A stretch of DNA of 64,000 nucleotides from Micromonospora sp. NBC_01740 (GCF_035920365.1 NZ_CP109150.1:5828001-5892000), one strand, 5' to 3'. Shown: positions 53,385 through 63,890, counted from the first letter of the stretch. Made by a program: numbers and translations. The notes: generated by a model from the letters alone, not told the origin.

Positions 53385-53664
53385 GTACACCCTTTCTGGT
53401 CGAGCCGGGCACGACCGGCGGCGGGAGCGTCAGCCCGGGCCAGGGTGGGGCGGGGGCGGGGCCCCCGAAGCCCGCCAAGACCCGGACGCACCGCCGGCCG
53501 GCGAATCACCGATCGGTCCGTCACAGGAGTTGCGAAAAGAATCTTGGTTGCCACGGCGCAGCGCGGCATCTTCCAACGTGCGGCACTTCATTACGCGCGG
53601 ATCATTGATTGTTTACGAGAACGGTGATATTCGGCCGGCCCGCGTCGGCGCGGGGAAGGGGCCG
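53385..53664 (-). promoter_or_regulatory. AT-richer leader/promoter region of the ThiG-like operon
   Basis: This 280-bp gap contains a marked AT-rich stretch (about 53525-53635) in an otherwise very GC-rich window. It must hold the promoter for the seven-gene minus-strand operon. I could not fix a -35/-10 pair. The length leaves room for a regulated leader, but I do not see a recognisable riboswitch such as a TPP element. Confidence 0.4.
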
Positions 53665-54321
53665 TCACCGCCGGATCAGGACCTCCGGCAGCGGCTTGCG
53701 GACCAGGTCCGGCACCGTCGCGTCCGGCGCCGGATAGCCGACCGGCATGACCAGGTACGGGCGCTCCTCCGGCGGGCGTTCGCACACCTCGTTGAGGAAG
53801 CGCATCGGGCTCGGCGTGTGCGTCAGGGTGGCCAGGCCGGCGTGGTGCAGCGCCGTGATCAGCACGCCGACCGCGATGCCCACGGACTCCTTGACGTAGT
53901 AGGGCTTCGGGGACCGGGGACCCTGGTGCACCTCGAACACCACGATCACGACCGGCGCCACCTCCAGGAAGGGCTTGTGCCAGTCCGTACCGATCGGGGC
54001 GATCGCCTCCAGCCACTGCGCCGACGCGCGCCGGGCGTAGAACTCGCGCTCCTCGGCCTCGGCGGCCTCCCGGAGCCGGCGCTTGCGGGCCGCGTCGGTG
54101 ATTACGACGAACCGCCACGGTTGCAGGTTCGCGCCGCTCGGCGCGGTCGCCGCCGCGCGGATCGCCTCATCGATGACCTCCATCGGCACCGGCTGCGGCG
54201 AGAAGTGCCGGATGGAGCGTCTGGCGGCCATCCGGTCGGCGAAGGTACGCGCGTTGTGCACCATGTCCCCCGCCGCCGCCAGCGGCGAGTCGGGTCCGGG
54301 GTCACCGGTCATTCCAGCCAT
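53665..54321 (-). CDS. Nitroreductase-family FMN protein (BluB/iodotyrosine-deiodinase-like)
   Basis: The start at 54321 is chosen for GGAGGCGTTC just upstream and gives 218 aa. An ATG at 54354 is possible. Landmarks are the FMN-phosphate contact RRSIRHFSPQPVP (34-46), APSGANLQPWRFVV near residue 60, KESVGIAVGVLITALHHAGLATLTHTPSP near 145 and ERPYLVMPVGYPA. The middle lid region resembles the deiodinase/BluB branch. It reduces or dehalogenates an aromatic or redox cofactor with FMN. It lies 280 bp upstream of the ThiG-like operon on the same strand and is probably independent. Confidence 0.85.
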   Translation of the reverse strand: MAGMTGDPGPDSPLAAAGDMVHNARTFADRMAARRSIRHFSPQPVPMEVIDEAIRAAATAPSGANLQPWRFVVITDAARKRRLREAAEAEEREFYARRASAQWLEAIAPIGTDWHKPFLEVAPVVIVVFEVHQGPRSPKPYYVKESVGIAVGVLITALHHAGLATLTHTPSPMRFLNEVCERPPEERPYLVMPVGYPAPDATVPDLVRKPLPEVLIRR

Positions 54322-54432
54322 GAACGCCTCCCGCGTGATCGACGGATCCAGCATCGCCCAACGGCGCCGGGCGCGTTTACGCAACCGTGCGGAACTTCGA
54401 CCGCCGGCCGCCGCCCGGGGCGGGTGGGCGGC

Positions 54433-55629
54433 TCACCCGTCCGTCGACGAGCCCTGCCCGGCGGGTACCGCGCCGAGCGGCCGGTGCTCCTCGGCGGCTT
54501 CGGTCGGGCCGGGCGTGGCGAGGAGGCGGGCCGTCAGGGCGGCCAGCAGCGCGGTGCGCTCCGGCATCCGCGCGACGTCGACGTACTCGCCACGCGCGTG
54601 CGGCAGGCCCCCCACCCCACCCAGACCGTCCAGGGTCGGTACGCCGAGGGCGCCGGTGAAGTTGGCGTCGGAGGCGCCCGGGGCGGCGACGCCGCGTACG
54701 GCCGGCAGCCCGAGGTCCACCGCCACCGACTGCGCGACCCGCAGCAGCGGCGTCGACACCGAGGCCGGCAGCGGGTACCGGTTGATCCCGCCGCTGACGG
54801 CCAACCGCGCGTCGGGCAGCCGGGGGGTCAGCTCGCGGACCAGCCGGTCCACCCGGTGCAGCTCCTCGCGGGTCCAGGCGCGTACGTCGACGCAGAGGAC
54901 CGCGGACTCCGGCACCACGTTCGTCATCGTGCCGGCGGTGAGGGCCGTCGGGGTCACGCTCGTCTCCCCCGCGGCGAAGGCCTGCACCGCGAGGACGTGG
55001 TGCGCGAGTTCGACCCCGGCGTTGACGCCCCGGTGCGGTTCGACACCGGCGTGCGCCGCCCGGCCCCGCACCGTGATCCGGTAGACGGAGCCGCCCTTGC
55101 GCGCGACCTTCAGATCGCCGCCCTCGGTGCTCGGCTCGCCGACCAGCACCGCCCCGGAGCGCCGGGCCTGCTCCTCGATCAGCGGCCGGGAGGTGGCCGA
55201 CCCGCTCTCCTCGTCGCAGGTGAGCAGCAGCCCCACCCGCGAGGTGTCCGGCAGCAGTTCCAGCGCGGTGAGCATCTGCACGATCCCGGCCTTCATGTCG
55301 CAGACCCCGGGCCCCGTCGCGGTGCTTCCGGTGATCGTGAACGGCCAGTCCCGGATGGTGCCCGCCGGCCAGACCGTGTCGTAGTGGCCCAGCAGCAGCA
55401 CGCGTTGGTCGGGGGCCGCCCAGAGCAGGTGCGGCAGTCCGTCGAGGACGACACGACGCCCCCGCCGGCCCAGCGCGGCGTCGCCCCACGCCTCGAGCAG
55501 GTCGGCGCAGGTCGCCAGTTCCCGGCCCCGCCCCGGCGGCGACTCGCAGGTCACCAACCGGCGCAACCGCGCCGTCATCACCGCTGCCCGGGCCTGCGCC
55601 CCACGCCGAAATACATCGACATCCACCAT
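54433..55629 (-). CDS. M20-family zinc metallopeptidase (carboxypeptidase G2-like)
   Basis: This 398-aa protein has zinc ligands in LLLGHYDTVWP near residue 78 and GPGVCDMKAGIV near 107 (metal-bridging Asp). The catalytic Glu and ligand Glu are in LTCDEESGS near 140. It has LVGEPST near 165 and a dimerisation domain with GRAAHAGVEPHRGVNAG near 190. It should cleave N-acyl amino acids or C-terminal glutamate. The last 25 residues are polar. No pathway link to neighbours is evident. Confidence 0.88.
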   Translation of the reverse strand: MVDVDVFRRGAQARAAVMTARLRRLVTCESPPGRGRELATCADLLEAWGDAALGRRGRRVVLDGLPHLLWAAPDQRVLLLGHYDTVWPAGTIRDWPFTITGSTATGPGVCDMKAGIVQMLTALELLPDTSRVGLLLTCDEESGSATSRPLIEEQARRSGAVLVGEPSTEGGDLKVARKGGSVYRITVRGRAAHAGVEPHRGVNAGVELAHHVLAVQAFAAGETSVTPTALTAGTMTNVVPESAVLCVDVRAWTREELHRVDRLVRELTPRLPDARLAVSGGINRYPLPASVSTPLLRVAQSVAVDLGLPAVRGVAAPGASDANFTGALGVPTLDGLGGVGGLPHARGEYVDVARMPERTALLAALTARLLATPGPTEAAEEHRPLGAVPAGQGSSTDG

Positions 55630-55862
55630 GGTCTGATGGTGGCATCGCCACCCCCGGCGACCACAGGGCGCGTCGCCGACACCGCACGGATGCGGTGGGT
55701 GCGGCGCCCAACACGGCAACCTGGAAGACAGGGCCACGAGGCGGACCGGCCACCCATACGGAAACGGACTCGTCCGCCCCGCCGGGCACGGCGGGGCGGA
55801 CGAGGACGGTACGTCGAGGCGGGTGTCGGACGGCTACGTGGCCGCCCGCCGCGGGGGTGTCG

Positions 55863-56675
55863 TCAGCGGCTGCCCTCGAGCTGGCCGCGCAGCTTGCCCA
55901 ACGCGCGGGCGAGCAGGCGGGAGACGTGCATCTGGGAGACGCCGACCTGCGTGGCGATCTCGCTCTGGGTCAGGTTGCCGTAGAAGCGGAGGGTGAGGAT
56001 CTTCTGCTCCCGCTCGTCGAGGGTGGCGAGCGCCGGGCCGAGGGCGACCCGCAGCTCGGCCAGCTCGAACTCGCTGTCCTCTGCGCCCAGGGTGTCGCCC
56101 AGCTCGGTGGCGCTGTCGCCGTCGCCGATGGGGGTGGACAGGGAGACCGCGTTGTAGGCGCGGGCGCCTTCGAGCCCCTCCAGGACCTCTTCCTCGGTGA
56201 CGCCGAGGTGGACGGCGATGTCGGCGACCGTCGGCGCGCGGTTGAGCGTCTGGGTGAGGGTGCCGTTGGCCTCGGAGATGCGCAGCCGCAGCTCCTGCAG
56301 GCGGCGCGGCACGCGGATGTTCCAGGTGCGGTCGCGGAAGTGACGCTTGATCTCACCGAGGATCGTCGGGATGGCGAAGCCGGCGAAGTCCACGCCACGG
56401 GAGGCGTCGAACCGGTCCACGGCCTTGATCAGCCCGAGGGCGGCGGTCTGGGCCAGGTCCCCGTTGGGCTCGCCGCGCCCGCTGTAGCGGAAGGCGAGGT
56501 GGTGGGCCAGCGGCAGCCACGCCTCGATCACCCGCGCCCGCAGCGCCGGCCGGTCGGGGTGCCCCTCCGGCAGGGCGGCGAGGGCGGCGGTCAGCTCACT
56601 CGCGCGGGTCTCGTCACCGGGGGCCGTGGTGGTGGCGTCGGTGGTGGTGGTCGGCGCGGTCGTCGTGGTGATCAT
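55863..56675 (-). CDS. SigB/SigF/SigG-type alternative sigma factor
   Basis: This 270-aa protein has a Thr-rich N-terminus (TTTTAPTTTTDATTTA), region 2 with LAHHLAFRYSGRGEPNGDLAQ and GLIKAVDRFDASRGVDFAGFA, RHFRDRTWNIRVPRRLQEL, region 3, and region 4 LTLRFYGNLTQSEIATQVGVSQMHVSR. These are marks of the actinobacterial SigB/F group used in stress or development. No anti-sigma or anti-anti-sigma genes adjoin it. AGGAAGGGCAGC precedes the ATG. A TTGATA-N18-TAGGGT promoter lies upstream. Confidence 0.92.
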   Translation of the reverse strand: MITTTTAPTTTTDATTTAPGDETRASELTAALAALPEGHPDRPALRARVIEAWLPLAHHLAFRYSGRGEPNGDLAQTAALGLIKAVDRFDASRGVDFAGFAIPTILGEIKRHFRDRTWNIRVPRRLQELRLRISEANGTLTQTLNRAPTVADIAVHLGVTEEEVLEGLEGARAYNAVSLSTPIGDGDSATELGDTLGAEDSEFELAELRVALGPALATLDEREQKILTLRFYGNLTQSEIATQVGVSQMHVSRLLARALGKLRGQLEGSR

Positions 56676-56733
56676 GCTGCCCTTCCTGTCCTACAGATGC
56701 GGCGACGCCGGGTACCGGCGACCGCAGTGCCAC

Positions 56734-56763
56734 CACCCTAGACCAACGGCCGTCGCCATATCA
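56734..56763 (-). promoter_or_regulatory. Predicted promoter of the sigma factor gene
   Basis: On the minus strand TTGATA and TAGGGT are separated by 18 bp, 59-88 bp upstream of the ATG. This fits a housekeeping-sigma promoter with a slightly long spacer. Confidence 0.45.
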
Positions 56764-56855
56764 ACCGAACGGCCGATGGATAAAAGCGACAGAAACTCCC
56801 GAACAAGGCGCTAACCATGTGGTCCCCGCCACGCGCGGCTGGTGCCGCCCGTGGT

Positions 56856-57323
56856 TCAGGAGGCCGCCGGTCCCACGTGGAGCCGGCTCACCGTCTCGGC
56901 GACGCAGACCGGCTTGCCGCCGGCGTCGCACTCCACGGTCGCGGCGGTGACCAGTTGCACCCCGCCGGCCACCGGCGACACCTCGGCGATGGTGGCGACG
57001 GCCCGGACCGCTGTGCCGACCCGCAGCGGGGCGGGGAACCGCACCCGGTTCAACCCGTAGTTGACCCCCATCCGCACACCCCGTACCCGGTAGAGCCGCC
57101 CCACCAGCGCCGGCAGCAGCGACAGGGTGAGGAAGCCGTGCGCGATAGTGCCCCCGTACGGGCCGGCGGCGGCCCGCTCCGGGTCGAGGTGGATCCACTG
57201 GTGGTCGTCGGTGGCGTCGGCGAACAGGTCGACGCGCCCCTGCTCGATGCGCTGCCACGGCCCCGGGCCCAGGGTCTCCCCGACCGCGGCGGCCAGCTCG
57301 TCGACGGAGTCGAAGGTCCTCAT
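56856..57323 (-). CDS. MaoC-like (R)-specific enoyl-CoA hydratase
   Basis: This 155-aa hot-dog protein has the catalytic hydratase motif DATDDHQWIHLDPERAA (Asp and His dyad) near residue 37, then GPYGGTIAHGFLTLSLLPAL and NYGLNRVRFPAPLRVG. It hydrates trans-2-enoyl-CoA. The ATG overlaps the upstream acyl-CoA dehydrogenase stop (ATGA). It is the last gene of a four-gene catabolic operon (acyl-CoA dehydrogenase, SDR, acyl-CoA dehydrogenase, MaoC). Confidence 0.9.
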   Translation of the reverse strand: MRTFDSVDELAAAVGETLGPGPWQRIEQGRVDLFADATDDHQWIHLDPERAAAGPYGGTIAHGFLTLSLLPALVGRLYRVRGVRMGVNYGLNRVRFPAPLRVGTAVRAVATIAEVSPVAGGVQLVTAATVECDAGGKPVCVAETVSRLHVGPAAS

Positions 57324-58492
57324 GCCAGGTGCCCTCCCAGTCGGGTGTAGCCGCGCAGCAGGTCCCGCGCGATGATGAGCCGCTGCATCTCGTCGGTGCC
57401 CTCGAAGATCCGGTAGAGCCGGACCTGCCGGTACCACCGCTCGACGGGCAGCTCCCGGGTGTAGCCCATGCCGCCGTGGATCTGCAGCACGCGGTCCACC
57501 ACCCGGTTGACCATGCCGGCGCCGTAGAGCTTCGCCATCGAGGAGGCGTGCCGCGGGTCCATGCCCTGGTCCACGGTCCAGGCCGCCCGCAGGATGAGCC
57601 AGCGGGCCGCCTCCAGCTCGGTCTCGGAGTCGGCGATCATCCACTGGATCGCCTGGTTGTCGCCGATGGGCCGGCCGAACGTCTGCCGGGTGGTGGCGTG
57701 GTCGATCGCCATCCGCAGCGCCCGCTCGGCGATGCCGACCGCGTGCGAGGGGATGGTGTAACGGCCCTTGCCTATCCACTCCATCGCGAGCGCGAAGCCC
57801 TGGCCGGGCTCGCCGAGGATGTTCCGCTCCGGCACCCGTACGTCGTCGAAGACCAGCGCGGCCGGCCCGCCCTCGCCCATGGTCTGGATGAACTCCGAGC
57901 GCCAGCCCATGGACCGGTCCACCAGGAAGGCCGTGGCGCCGCCGTTGCGGGGGCCCTTCTCCCGGTCGGTGACCGCGATGACGATGGCGAAGTCGGCCTC
58001 GTTGCCGCCGGTGATGAAGGTCTTCTCGCCGTTGAGCACCCAGTCGCCGCCGTCGCGGCGGGCGCTGAGCCGGATGTTGGCGGCGTCGGAACCGGCGCCC
58101 GGCTCGGTGATCGCGAAGCAGCTACGCCGCTCCCCCTCGATCGTCGGGACCAGGAACTCCCGCTGCTGCTCCTCGTTGGCCCGGAACAGGATGTTGTCGG
58201 CCTCGCCGCCGAAGCGGAACGGCACGTACGAGCGGCCGATCTCGGTCCAGATCAGCGACTGGGTGACGGCCGGCAGGTCCATGCCGCCGTACGCCTCGGG
58301 GGTGGCCAGCCCCCAGAAGCCGAACGCCCGCGCCTTGAGCTGCAACTCGCGCAGCTCGTCCGGCTCCAGCCCGGGCCGGTGGGCGCGTTCGCGCCGCAGC
58401 AGCTCCGGCTCCAGCGGCATGACCTCCCTGGCGATGAAGTCGCGGGCCGTGTCGCGGATGGCCCGTTCGGTGTCCGAGAGCGCGAAGTCCAT
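57320..58492 (-). CDS. Acyl-CoA dehydrogenase 2
   Basis: This 390-aa protein has the FAD/substrate signature CFAITEPGAGSDAANIR near residue 120, GEKTFITGGNEADFAIVIA near 153, and the C-terminal QIHGGMGYTRELPVERWYRQVR near 340. It introduces a 2,3 double bond into an acyl-CoA and passes electrons to ETF. It is coupled to MaoC by ATGA and lies 35 bp after the SDR gene. It differs enough from the dehydrogenase at 59301-60449 to suggest a different acyl substrate or step. Confidence 0.92.
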   Translation of the reverse strand: MDFALSDTERAIRDTARDFIAREVMPLEPELLRRERAHRPGLEPDELRELQLKARAFGFWGLATPEAYGGMDLPAVTQSLIWTEIGRSYVPFRFGGEADNILFRANEEQQREFLVPTIEGERRSCFAITEPGAGSDAANIRLSARRDGGDWVLNGEKTFITGGNEADFAIVIAVTDREKGPRNGGATAFLVDRSMGWRSEFIQTMGEGGPAALVFDDVRVPERNILGEPGQGFALAMEWIGKGRYTIPSHAVGIAERALRMAIDHATTRQTFGRPIGDNQAIQWMIADSETELEAARWLILRAAWTVDQGMDPRHASSMAKLYGAGMVNRVVDRVLQIHGGMGYTRELPVERWYRQVRLYRIFEGTDEMQRLIIARDLLRGYTRLGGHLA

Positions 58493-58527
58493 GTCCCCTC
58501 CGGGGTCGGTGCGGTGCTACGCGCGGC

Positions 58528-59286
58528 TCAGCGCGCGCCGCCGTTGACGTACAGGGTCTGGCCGCTGACGTACGAGGCGTCGTCGCTGGCCAGGAAGGCG
58601 ATCACCGAGGCGATCTCGGCGGGCTGGGCGACCCGGCGCAGCGGGGTGTGCTCGGCGACCGCCCGCTGGTGCTCCTCGGGGCTGCTGCCCACCCGCTCGG
58701 CGGTGGCCGCGGTCATCGCGGTCGCCACGTAGCCGGGCGCGACCGCGTTCACGGTCACGTTGAACGGGCCCAGCTCGGCGGCCAACGTGGCGGTGAGGCC
58801 CTGCACGCCGGCCTTGGCCGCCGCGTAGTTGACCTGGCCCCGGTTGCCCAGCGCGGAGCGGCTGCTGAGGTTGACGATCCGGCCGTAGCGGGCCGCCACC
58901 ATGTGCTGCTGCGCCGCCTGGCAGCAGAGGAACATGCTCGTCAGGTTGGTGGTCAGCACCGCCTCCCACTCGGGCAGCGGCATCCTGAACAGCAGGTTGT
59001 CGCGGGTGATCCCGGCGTTGTTGACGAGCACGTGCAGCCCCCCGTACGCCTGGACCACCTGGTCGGTCATGGCGGCGACGGCTTCGGCGTCGGTCACGTC
59101 GCAGCCGATGCCGACGGCCCGGCCACCAGCGGCGGCGATCTCGTCGGCGACGGCCCGGGCGCGCACGGCGTCGAGGTCCACCACCGCGACGGCCGCGCCC
59201 TCGGCGGCGAGTCGGTGCGCGGTGGCCGCGCCGATGCCCTGCGCGGCGCCGGTGACGACGGCGACCCGGTCGGCGAATCTGGTCAC
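58528..59286 (-). CDS. FabG-like short-chain dehydrogenase
   Basis: This 252-aa classical SDR starts at a GTG preceded by AGGAGGAACC. It has TGAAQGIGAATA (cofactor site), NNAGI near residue 90, Ser in NLSSRSALG, the catalytic YAAAK near 152, and APGYVATAMT near 180. It interconverts 3-oxoacyl and 3-hydroxyacyl thioesters. In this operon a 3-hydroxyacyl-CoA dehydrogenase role in degradation is more likely than fatty-acid synthesis. Confidence 0.9.
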   Translation of the reverse strand: MTRFADRVAVVTGAAQGIGAATAHRLAAEGAAVAVVDLDAVRARAVADEIAAAGGRAVGIGCDVTDAEAVAAMTDQVVQAYGGLHVLVNNAGITRDNLLFRMPLPEWEAVLTTNLTSMFLCCQAAQQHMVAARYGRIVNLSSRSALGNRGQVNYAAAKAGVQGLTATLAAELGPFNVTVNAVAPGYVATAMTAATAERVGSSPEEHQRAVAEHTPLRRVAQPAEIASVIAFLASDDASYVSGQTLYVNGGAR

Positions 59287-59300
59287 GGTTCCTCCTGGCT

Positions 59301-60449
59301 CTAGAAGGCGTTGACGCCGGTGAGCGCGCGTCCGATGAGCAGCTGCTGGATCTGGCTGGTGCCCTCGTAGAGGGTGGCGACGCGGGCGTCGCGCAGGTAC
59401 TTGCCGACGGGGTACTCGTCGATGTAGCCGTAGCCGCCGAAGACCTGGACCGCGTTGTTGGCGGCGCGCACGGCGGCCTCGCTCGCGAAGAGCTTGGCCA
59501 TCGACGCCTCGGTGGCGAACGGCTCGCCCCGGTCGATCAGGTCGGCCACCCGCCACACCAGCAGCCGCGCGGCGTCGGTGTCGACGGCGATGGCGGCGAG
59601 CAGTTGCTGCACGAGCTGGTGGCCGGCGATGGGCTTGCCGAACTGGGTGCGCTGCCCGGCGTAGCCGACGGCCGCGTCCAGGCAGCCCTGGGCGATGCCG
59701 ACGCAGCCGGCAGCCACGGACATCCGGCCCTTGGCCAGGGTGGCGAGGGCGAGCCGGAAGCCGGCGCCCTCCTCGCCGAGGAGCGCGGATTCCGGCACCC
59801 GTACGCCGTCGAAGCGCAGCTCCCCGGTGGCCTGCCCGCGCAGGCCCAGCTTGCCGTGGATCTCCCGCCGGGTCAGGCCCGGCGCGTCGGTGGGCACCAG
59901 GAACGCGCTGATGCCCCGGTGTCCCGGGCCGCCGGTGCGGACGAAGACCAGCGCGACGTCGGCCGTGGTGCCGTTGGTGATGAACATCTTCGCGCCGGTG
60001 ATCAGCCAGTCGGTGCCGTCGCGGACCGCCCGGGTGGTCAGCGCGGCGGCGTCGGAGCCGCTGTCCGGCTCGGTCAGCGCGAAGCAGCCGAGCGCCGCGC
60101 CGGAGCAGAGCCGGGGCAGCCACTGCTCCCGCTGCTCGGCGGAGCCGTGCGCGGCGATCGACTTGGCGACCAGGCCGAGGGAGACCGAGACGATGCCCCG
60201 CACGGCGGAGTCGCCCCGGCCGAGCTCCTCCAGTACGAGGCAGTAGGAGAGGTGGTCGCCGCCCGAACCGCCGTCGTCCTCGCCGATGGTGAGCCCCAGG
60301 AAGCCCAGGTCGCCGAGCTTGCCGACGATGTCCGGATCCACGGACTCGCGGCGGTCCCAGGTGGCCGCGTGCGGCACCACTTCACGGTCGACGAAGTCCG
60401 CGGCGAGCCGGCGGACCGCCGCCTGCTCGGCGGAGAGTTCCAGATCCAT
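59301..60449 (-). CDS. Acyl-CoA dehydrogenase 1
   Basis: This 382-aa protein has CFALTEPDSGSDAAALTTRA near residue 120, GAKMFITNGTTADVALVFV near 150, and the C-terminal QVFGGYGYIDEYPVGKYLRDAR near 340. It is the first gene of the catabolic operon. A palindromic operator candidate lies 8-26 bp upstream of its ATG, in the 90-bp gap shared with the divergent TetR gene, so TetR control is likely. Confidence 0.92.
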   Translation of the reverse strand: MDLELSAEQAAVRRLAADFVDREVVPHAATWDRRESVDPDIVGKLGDLGFLGLTIGEDDGGSGGDHLSYCLVLEELGRGDSAVRGIVSVSLGLVAKSIAAHGSAEQREQWLPRLCSGAALGCFALTEPDSGSDAAALTTRAVRDGTDWLITGAKMFITNGTTADVALVFVRTGGPGHRGISAFLVPTDAPGLTRREIHGKLGLRGQATGELRFDGVRVPESALLGEEGAGFRLALATLAKGRMSVAAGCVGIAQGCLDAAVGYAGQRTQFGKPIAGHQLVQQLLAAIAVDTDAARLLVWRVADLIDRGEPFATEASMAKLFASEAAVRAANNAVQVFGGYGYIDEYPVGKYLRDARVATLYEGTSQIQQLLIGRALTGVNAF

Positions 60450-60456
60450 GAGGCTT

Positions 60457-60475
60457 AAACTAGCGGTGCAAGTTT
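60457..60475. promoter_or_regulatory. TetR operator candidate 1
   Basis: AAACTAGCGGTGCAAGTTT is a near-palindrome whose outer arms extend to TTAAACT/AGTTTAA (60455-60477). It lies between the divergent acyl-CoA dehydrogenase and TetR genes. It matches operator 2 at 17 of 19 positions when one is reverse-complemented. Confidence 0.75.
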
Positions 60476-60539
60476 AATTCCGTCCAGACCCGGCTGTGGC
60501 AGAGTCTGCGACGGACCACCCTGAGCGAAGGAGGACCGG

Positions 60540-61205
60540 ATGCCCCGGCCGCGGCAGGCGCTGCTCAGCCGGCAGCGGATCGTCGAGACCGCCGCCGCGC
60601 TGATCGACGCCGAAGGGCTGGAGGGCTTCTCCACCCGCCGGCTCGCCGCCGAACTCGGGGTACGCGGACCCTCGCTCTACAACCACTTCGCCACCAAGGA
60701 CGAGATCCTCGACGCGGTGGCCGACAGCGTCACCGGCCAGGTGGACGTGTCGTTCTTCGGCAGCGTCGACTGGCGCGAGGCGCTGCGCAGGTGGGGACAC
60801 TCCTACCGGGCGGCGCTGGCCGCGCACCCGAACATCGTGCCGTACCTGGCCCGGGGGCCGGGGCGCCGACCGGCGGCGCTGGCCATGGCCGACGCCGTCT
60901 ACGGCGGGCTGGTCGCCGCCGGGTGGCCGCCAGCCCGGGCGACCCACGTCGGCGCGCTCATGCGCTACTTCGTGGCCGGCTCGGCGCTGGGCTCGTTCGC
61001 GCGGGGCTTCGTCGAGGACCCCGGGCTGTACGCGGAGCAGTACCCGCACCTGACCCAGGCCCACCGGCTGGCCGAGCACCAGCAGCGGGTGGACGAGGGC
61101 GCCTTCGCGCTGGGCCTCGACGCGCTGATCCACGGACTGTCGCGCACCTACGAGGAGCACATCGGGCCGCTGCCGCCCCTCCCGCCGGCCGACGACGCGT
61201 ACTAG
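60540..61205 (+). CDS. TetR-family repressor of the acyl-CoA/aldehyde catabolic genes
   Basis: This 221-aa protein has an N-terminal helix-turn-helix, [45 protein letters not shown] (about 14-58). A C-terminal ligand domain follows with no recognised subfamily motif. GAAGGAGGACCGG precedes the ATG. It is divergent from one catabolic operon and followed by another, each with the same palindrome upstream. Repression relieved by an acyl-CoA or related metabolite is the simplest model. Confidence 0.88.
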   Translation: MPRPRQALLSRQRIVETAAALIDAEGLEGFSTRRLAAELGVRGPSLYNHFATKDEILDAVADSVTGQVDVSFFGSVDWREALRRWGHSYRAALAAHPNIVPYLARGPGRRPAALAMADAVYGGLVAAGWPPARATHVGALMRYFVAGSALGSFARGFVEDPGLYAEQYPHLTQAHRLAEHQQRVDEGAFALGLDALIHGLSRTYEEHIGPLPPLPPADDAY

Positions 61206-61210
61206 AGTCA

Positions 61211-61229
61211 AAACTTGCGCTGCTAGTTT
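61211..61229. promoter_or_regulatory. TetR operator candidate 2
   Basis: AAACTTGCGCTGCTAGTTT lies between the TetR stop and the aldehyde dehydrogenase start, 25-43 bp before that ATG. The common pattern of the two sites is AAACTwGCnnnGCwAGTTT. Confidence 0.75.
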
Positions 61230-61253
61230 CGGCCGACGTACGTGAGGGGCACG

Positions 61254-62668
<1,415 letters not shown>

Positions 62669-62672
<4 letters not shown>

Positions 62673-63742
62673 GGGCGCTGGTCGTCCGGGCCGTCGACGC
62701 CCCGCTGCGGGTGGAGGAGATCGAACTGCCGGCCCCCGGCCCGGACGAGGTACGGGTGAGCGTCCGCGCCGCTGGCGTCTGCCACTCCGACCTGTCCATG
62801 GTCGACGGCACGCTGGCACCCCCGTACCCGCTGGTGCTGGGGCACGAGGCGGCCGGGGTGGTGCTCGCGGTCGGCGACGCCGTCACGCGGGTCGCGCCCG
62901 GCGCGCACGTGGTGCTGAACTGGGCCCCGCCGTGCCGCAGCTGCTGGTACTGCGGGCGGGACGAGCCGTGGCTGTGCGAGCGCACGGGGTCGCCCTCGGC
63001 CCCCCGGGGACGCACGCCGGCCGGCGAAGCGCTGCACGTCACGCTCGGCCTCGGCGCCCTCGCCGAGGAGGTGGTGGTGCCCCAGGCCGCCGTCATCCCG
63101 GTTCCCGCGGAGCTGCCCTTCGAGGCGGCGGCGCTGCTGGGCTGCGCCGTGCTCACCGGCGTCGGCGCGGTCCGCCGCACGGCGAGGGTGGCCCCCGGCG
63201 AGTCGGTGGCCGTGATCGGCCTCGGCGGGGTGGGGCTGTCGGTGGTCGCCGCCGCGCGGGCCGCCGGCGCCGACCAGGTGCTCGCCGTCGACGTCTCCCC
63301 GACCAAGAAGGCGCTGGCCGTCGCGGCCGGCGCCACCGACTTCCTGCTCGCCGACGAGACGCTCAGCCGGGCGGTCCGGGAGCGGACGGCAGGTCGGGGC
63401 GTCGACCACGCGCTGGAGTGCGTCGGGCGGTCGGCCACGATCCGCACCGCCTGGCGCGCCACCCGCCGGGGCGGTCAGGTGACAGTCGTCGGCATGGGCG
63501 CCAAGGACGACATCGTCGGGCTGGGCGCGCTGGACATCTTCCACTCGGCCCGGACCCTGCGCTCCTCGGTCTACGGCTCCTCCGACCCGGACCGGGACGT
63601 GCCCGAGCTCGCCCGGGCCGTACTCGACGGCACCCTCGACCTCGGCTATCTGATCACCGACCGGACCACCCTCGACGGCGCCCCCGAGGCCTTCGCCCGC
63701 ATGTCCCGCGGCGAGGGCGCCCGCACCGTGATCCTCCCCTGA
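62669..63742 (+). CDS. Zinc-dependent medium-chain alcohol dehydrogenase
   Basis: This 357-aa protein has catalytic zinc ligands in AGVCHSDLS (Cys38) and GHEAAGVV (His/Glu near residue 63), a structural zinc cluster CRSCWYCGRDEPWLC (about 91-105), and the NAD motif GLGGVGLSVVAAARAAGA near 185. It resembles class III/MDR dehydrogenases acting on alcohols or S-hydroxymethyl thiols. Together with the aldehyde dehydrogenase it would convert an alcohol to an acid feeding the acyl-CoA genes across the TetR gene. Confidence 0.92.
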
Positions 63743-63781
63743 CCCCCGGGCTCCCCCTCCCCGCCCCGCCCCGCCCCCCCC

Positions 63782-63868
63782 ACCGGCGTCGATCATGCAG
63801 TTGTGGTGGGCGGTCGATGCCACTTCGCGGCTTTCGCGGGGCACCACAACTGCATGATCGACGCCGGT
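63782..63868. repeat. Perfect 27-bp inverted repeat, 33-bp loop
   Basis: The arm at 63782-63808 (ACCGGCGTCGATCATGCAGT...) is the exact reverse complement of 63842-63868. It lies between the convergent alcohol dehydrogenase and LuxR genes, so it can terminate both. The arms are less GC-rich than ordinary terminators here and contain GATCATGCAGTTGTGG, which looks like a dispersed intergenic repeat element rather than a simple terminator. Confidence 0.8.
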
Positions 63869-63890
63869 CAGGGCCGGAGGCAGAAGAGGG

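Noticed and set aside
58528..59286. Fatty-acid-synthesis fabG
   Set aside because: It lies between two acyl-CoA dehydrogenases and a MaoC gene in one operon under a TetR site, which fits acyl-CoA degradation better.
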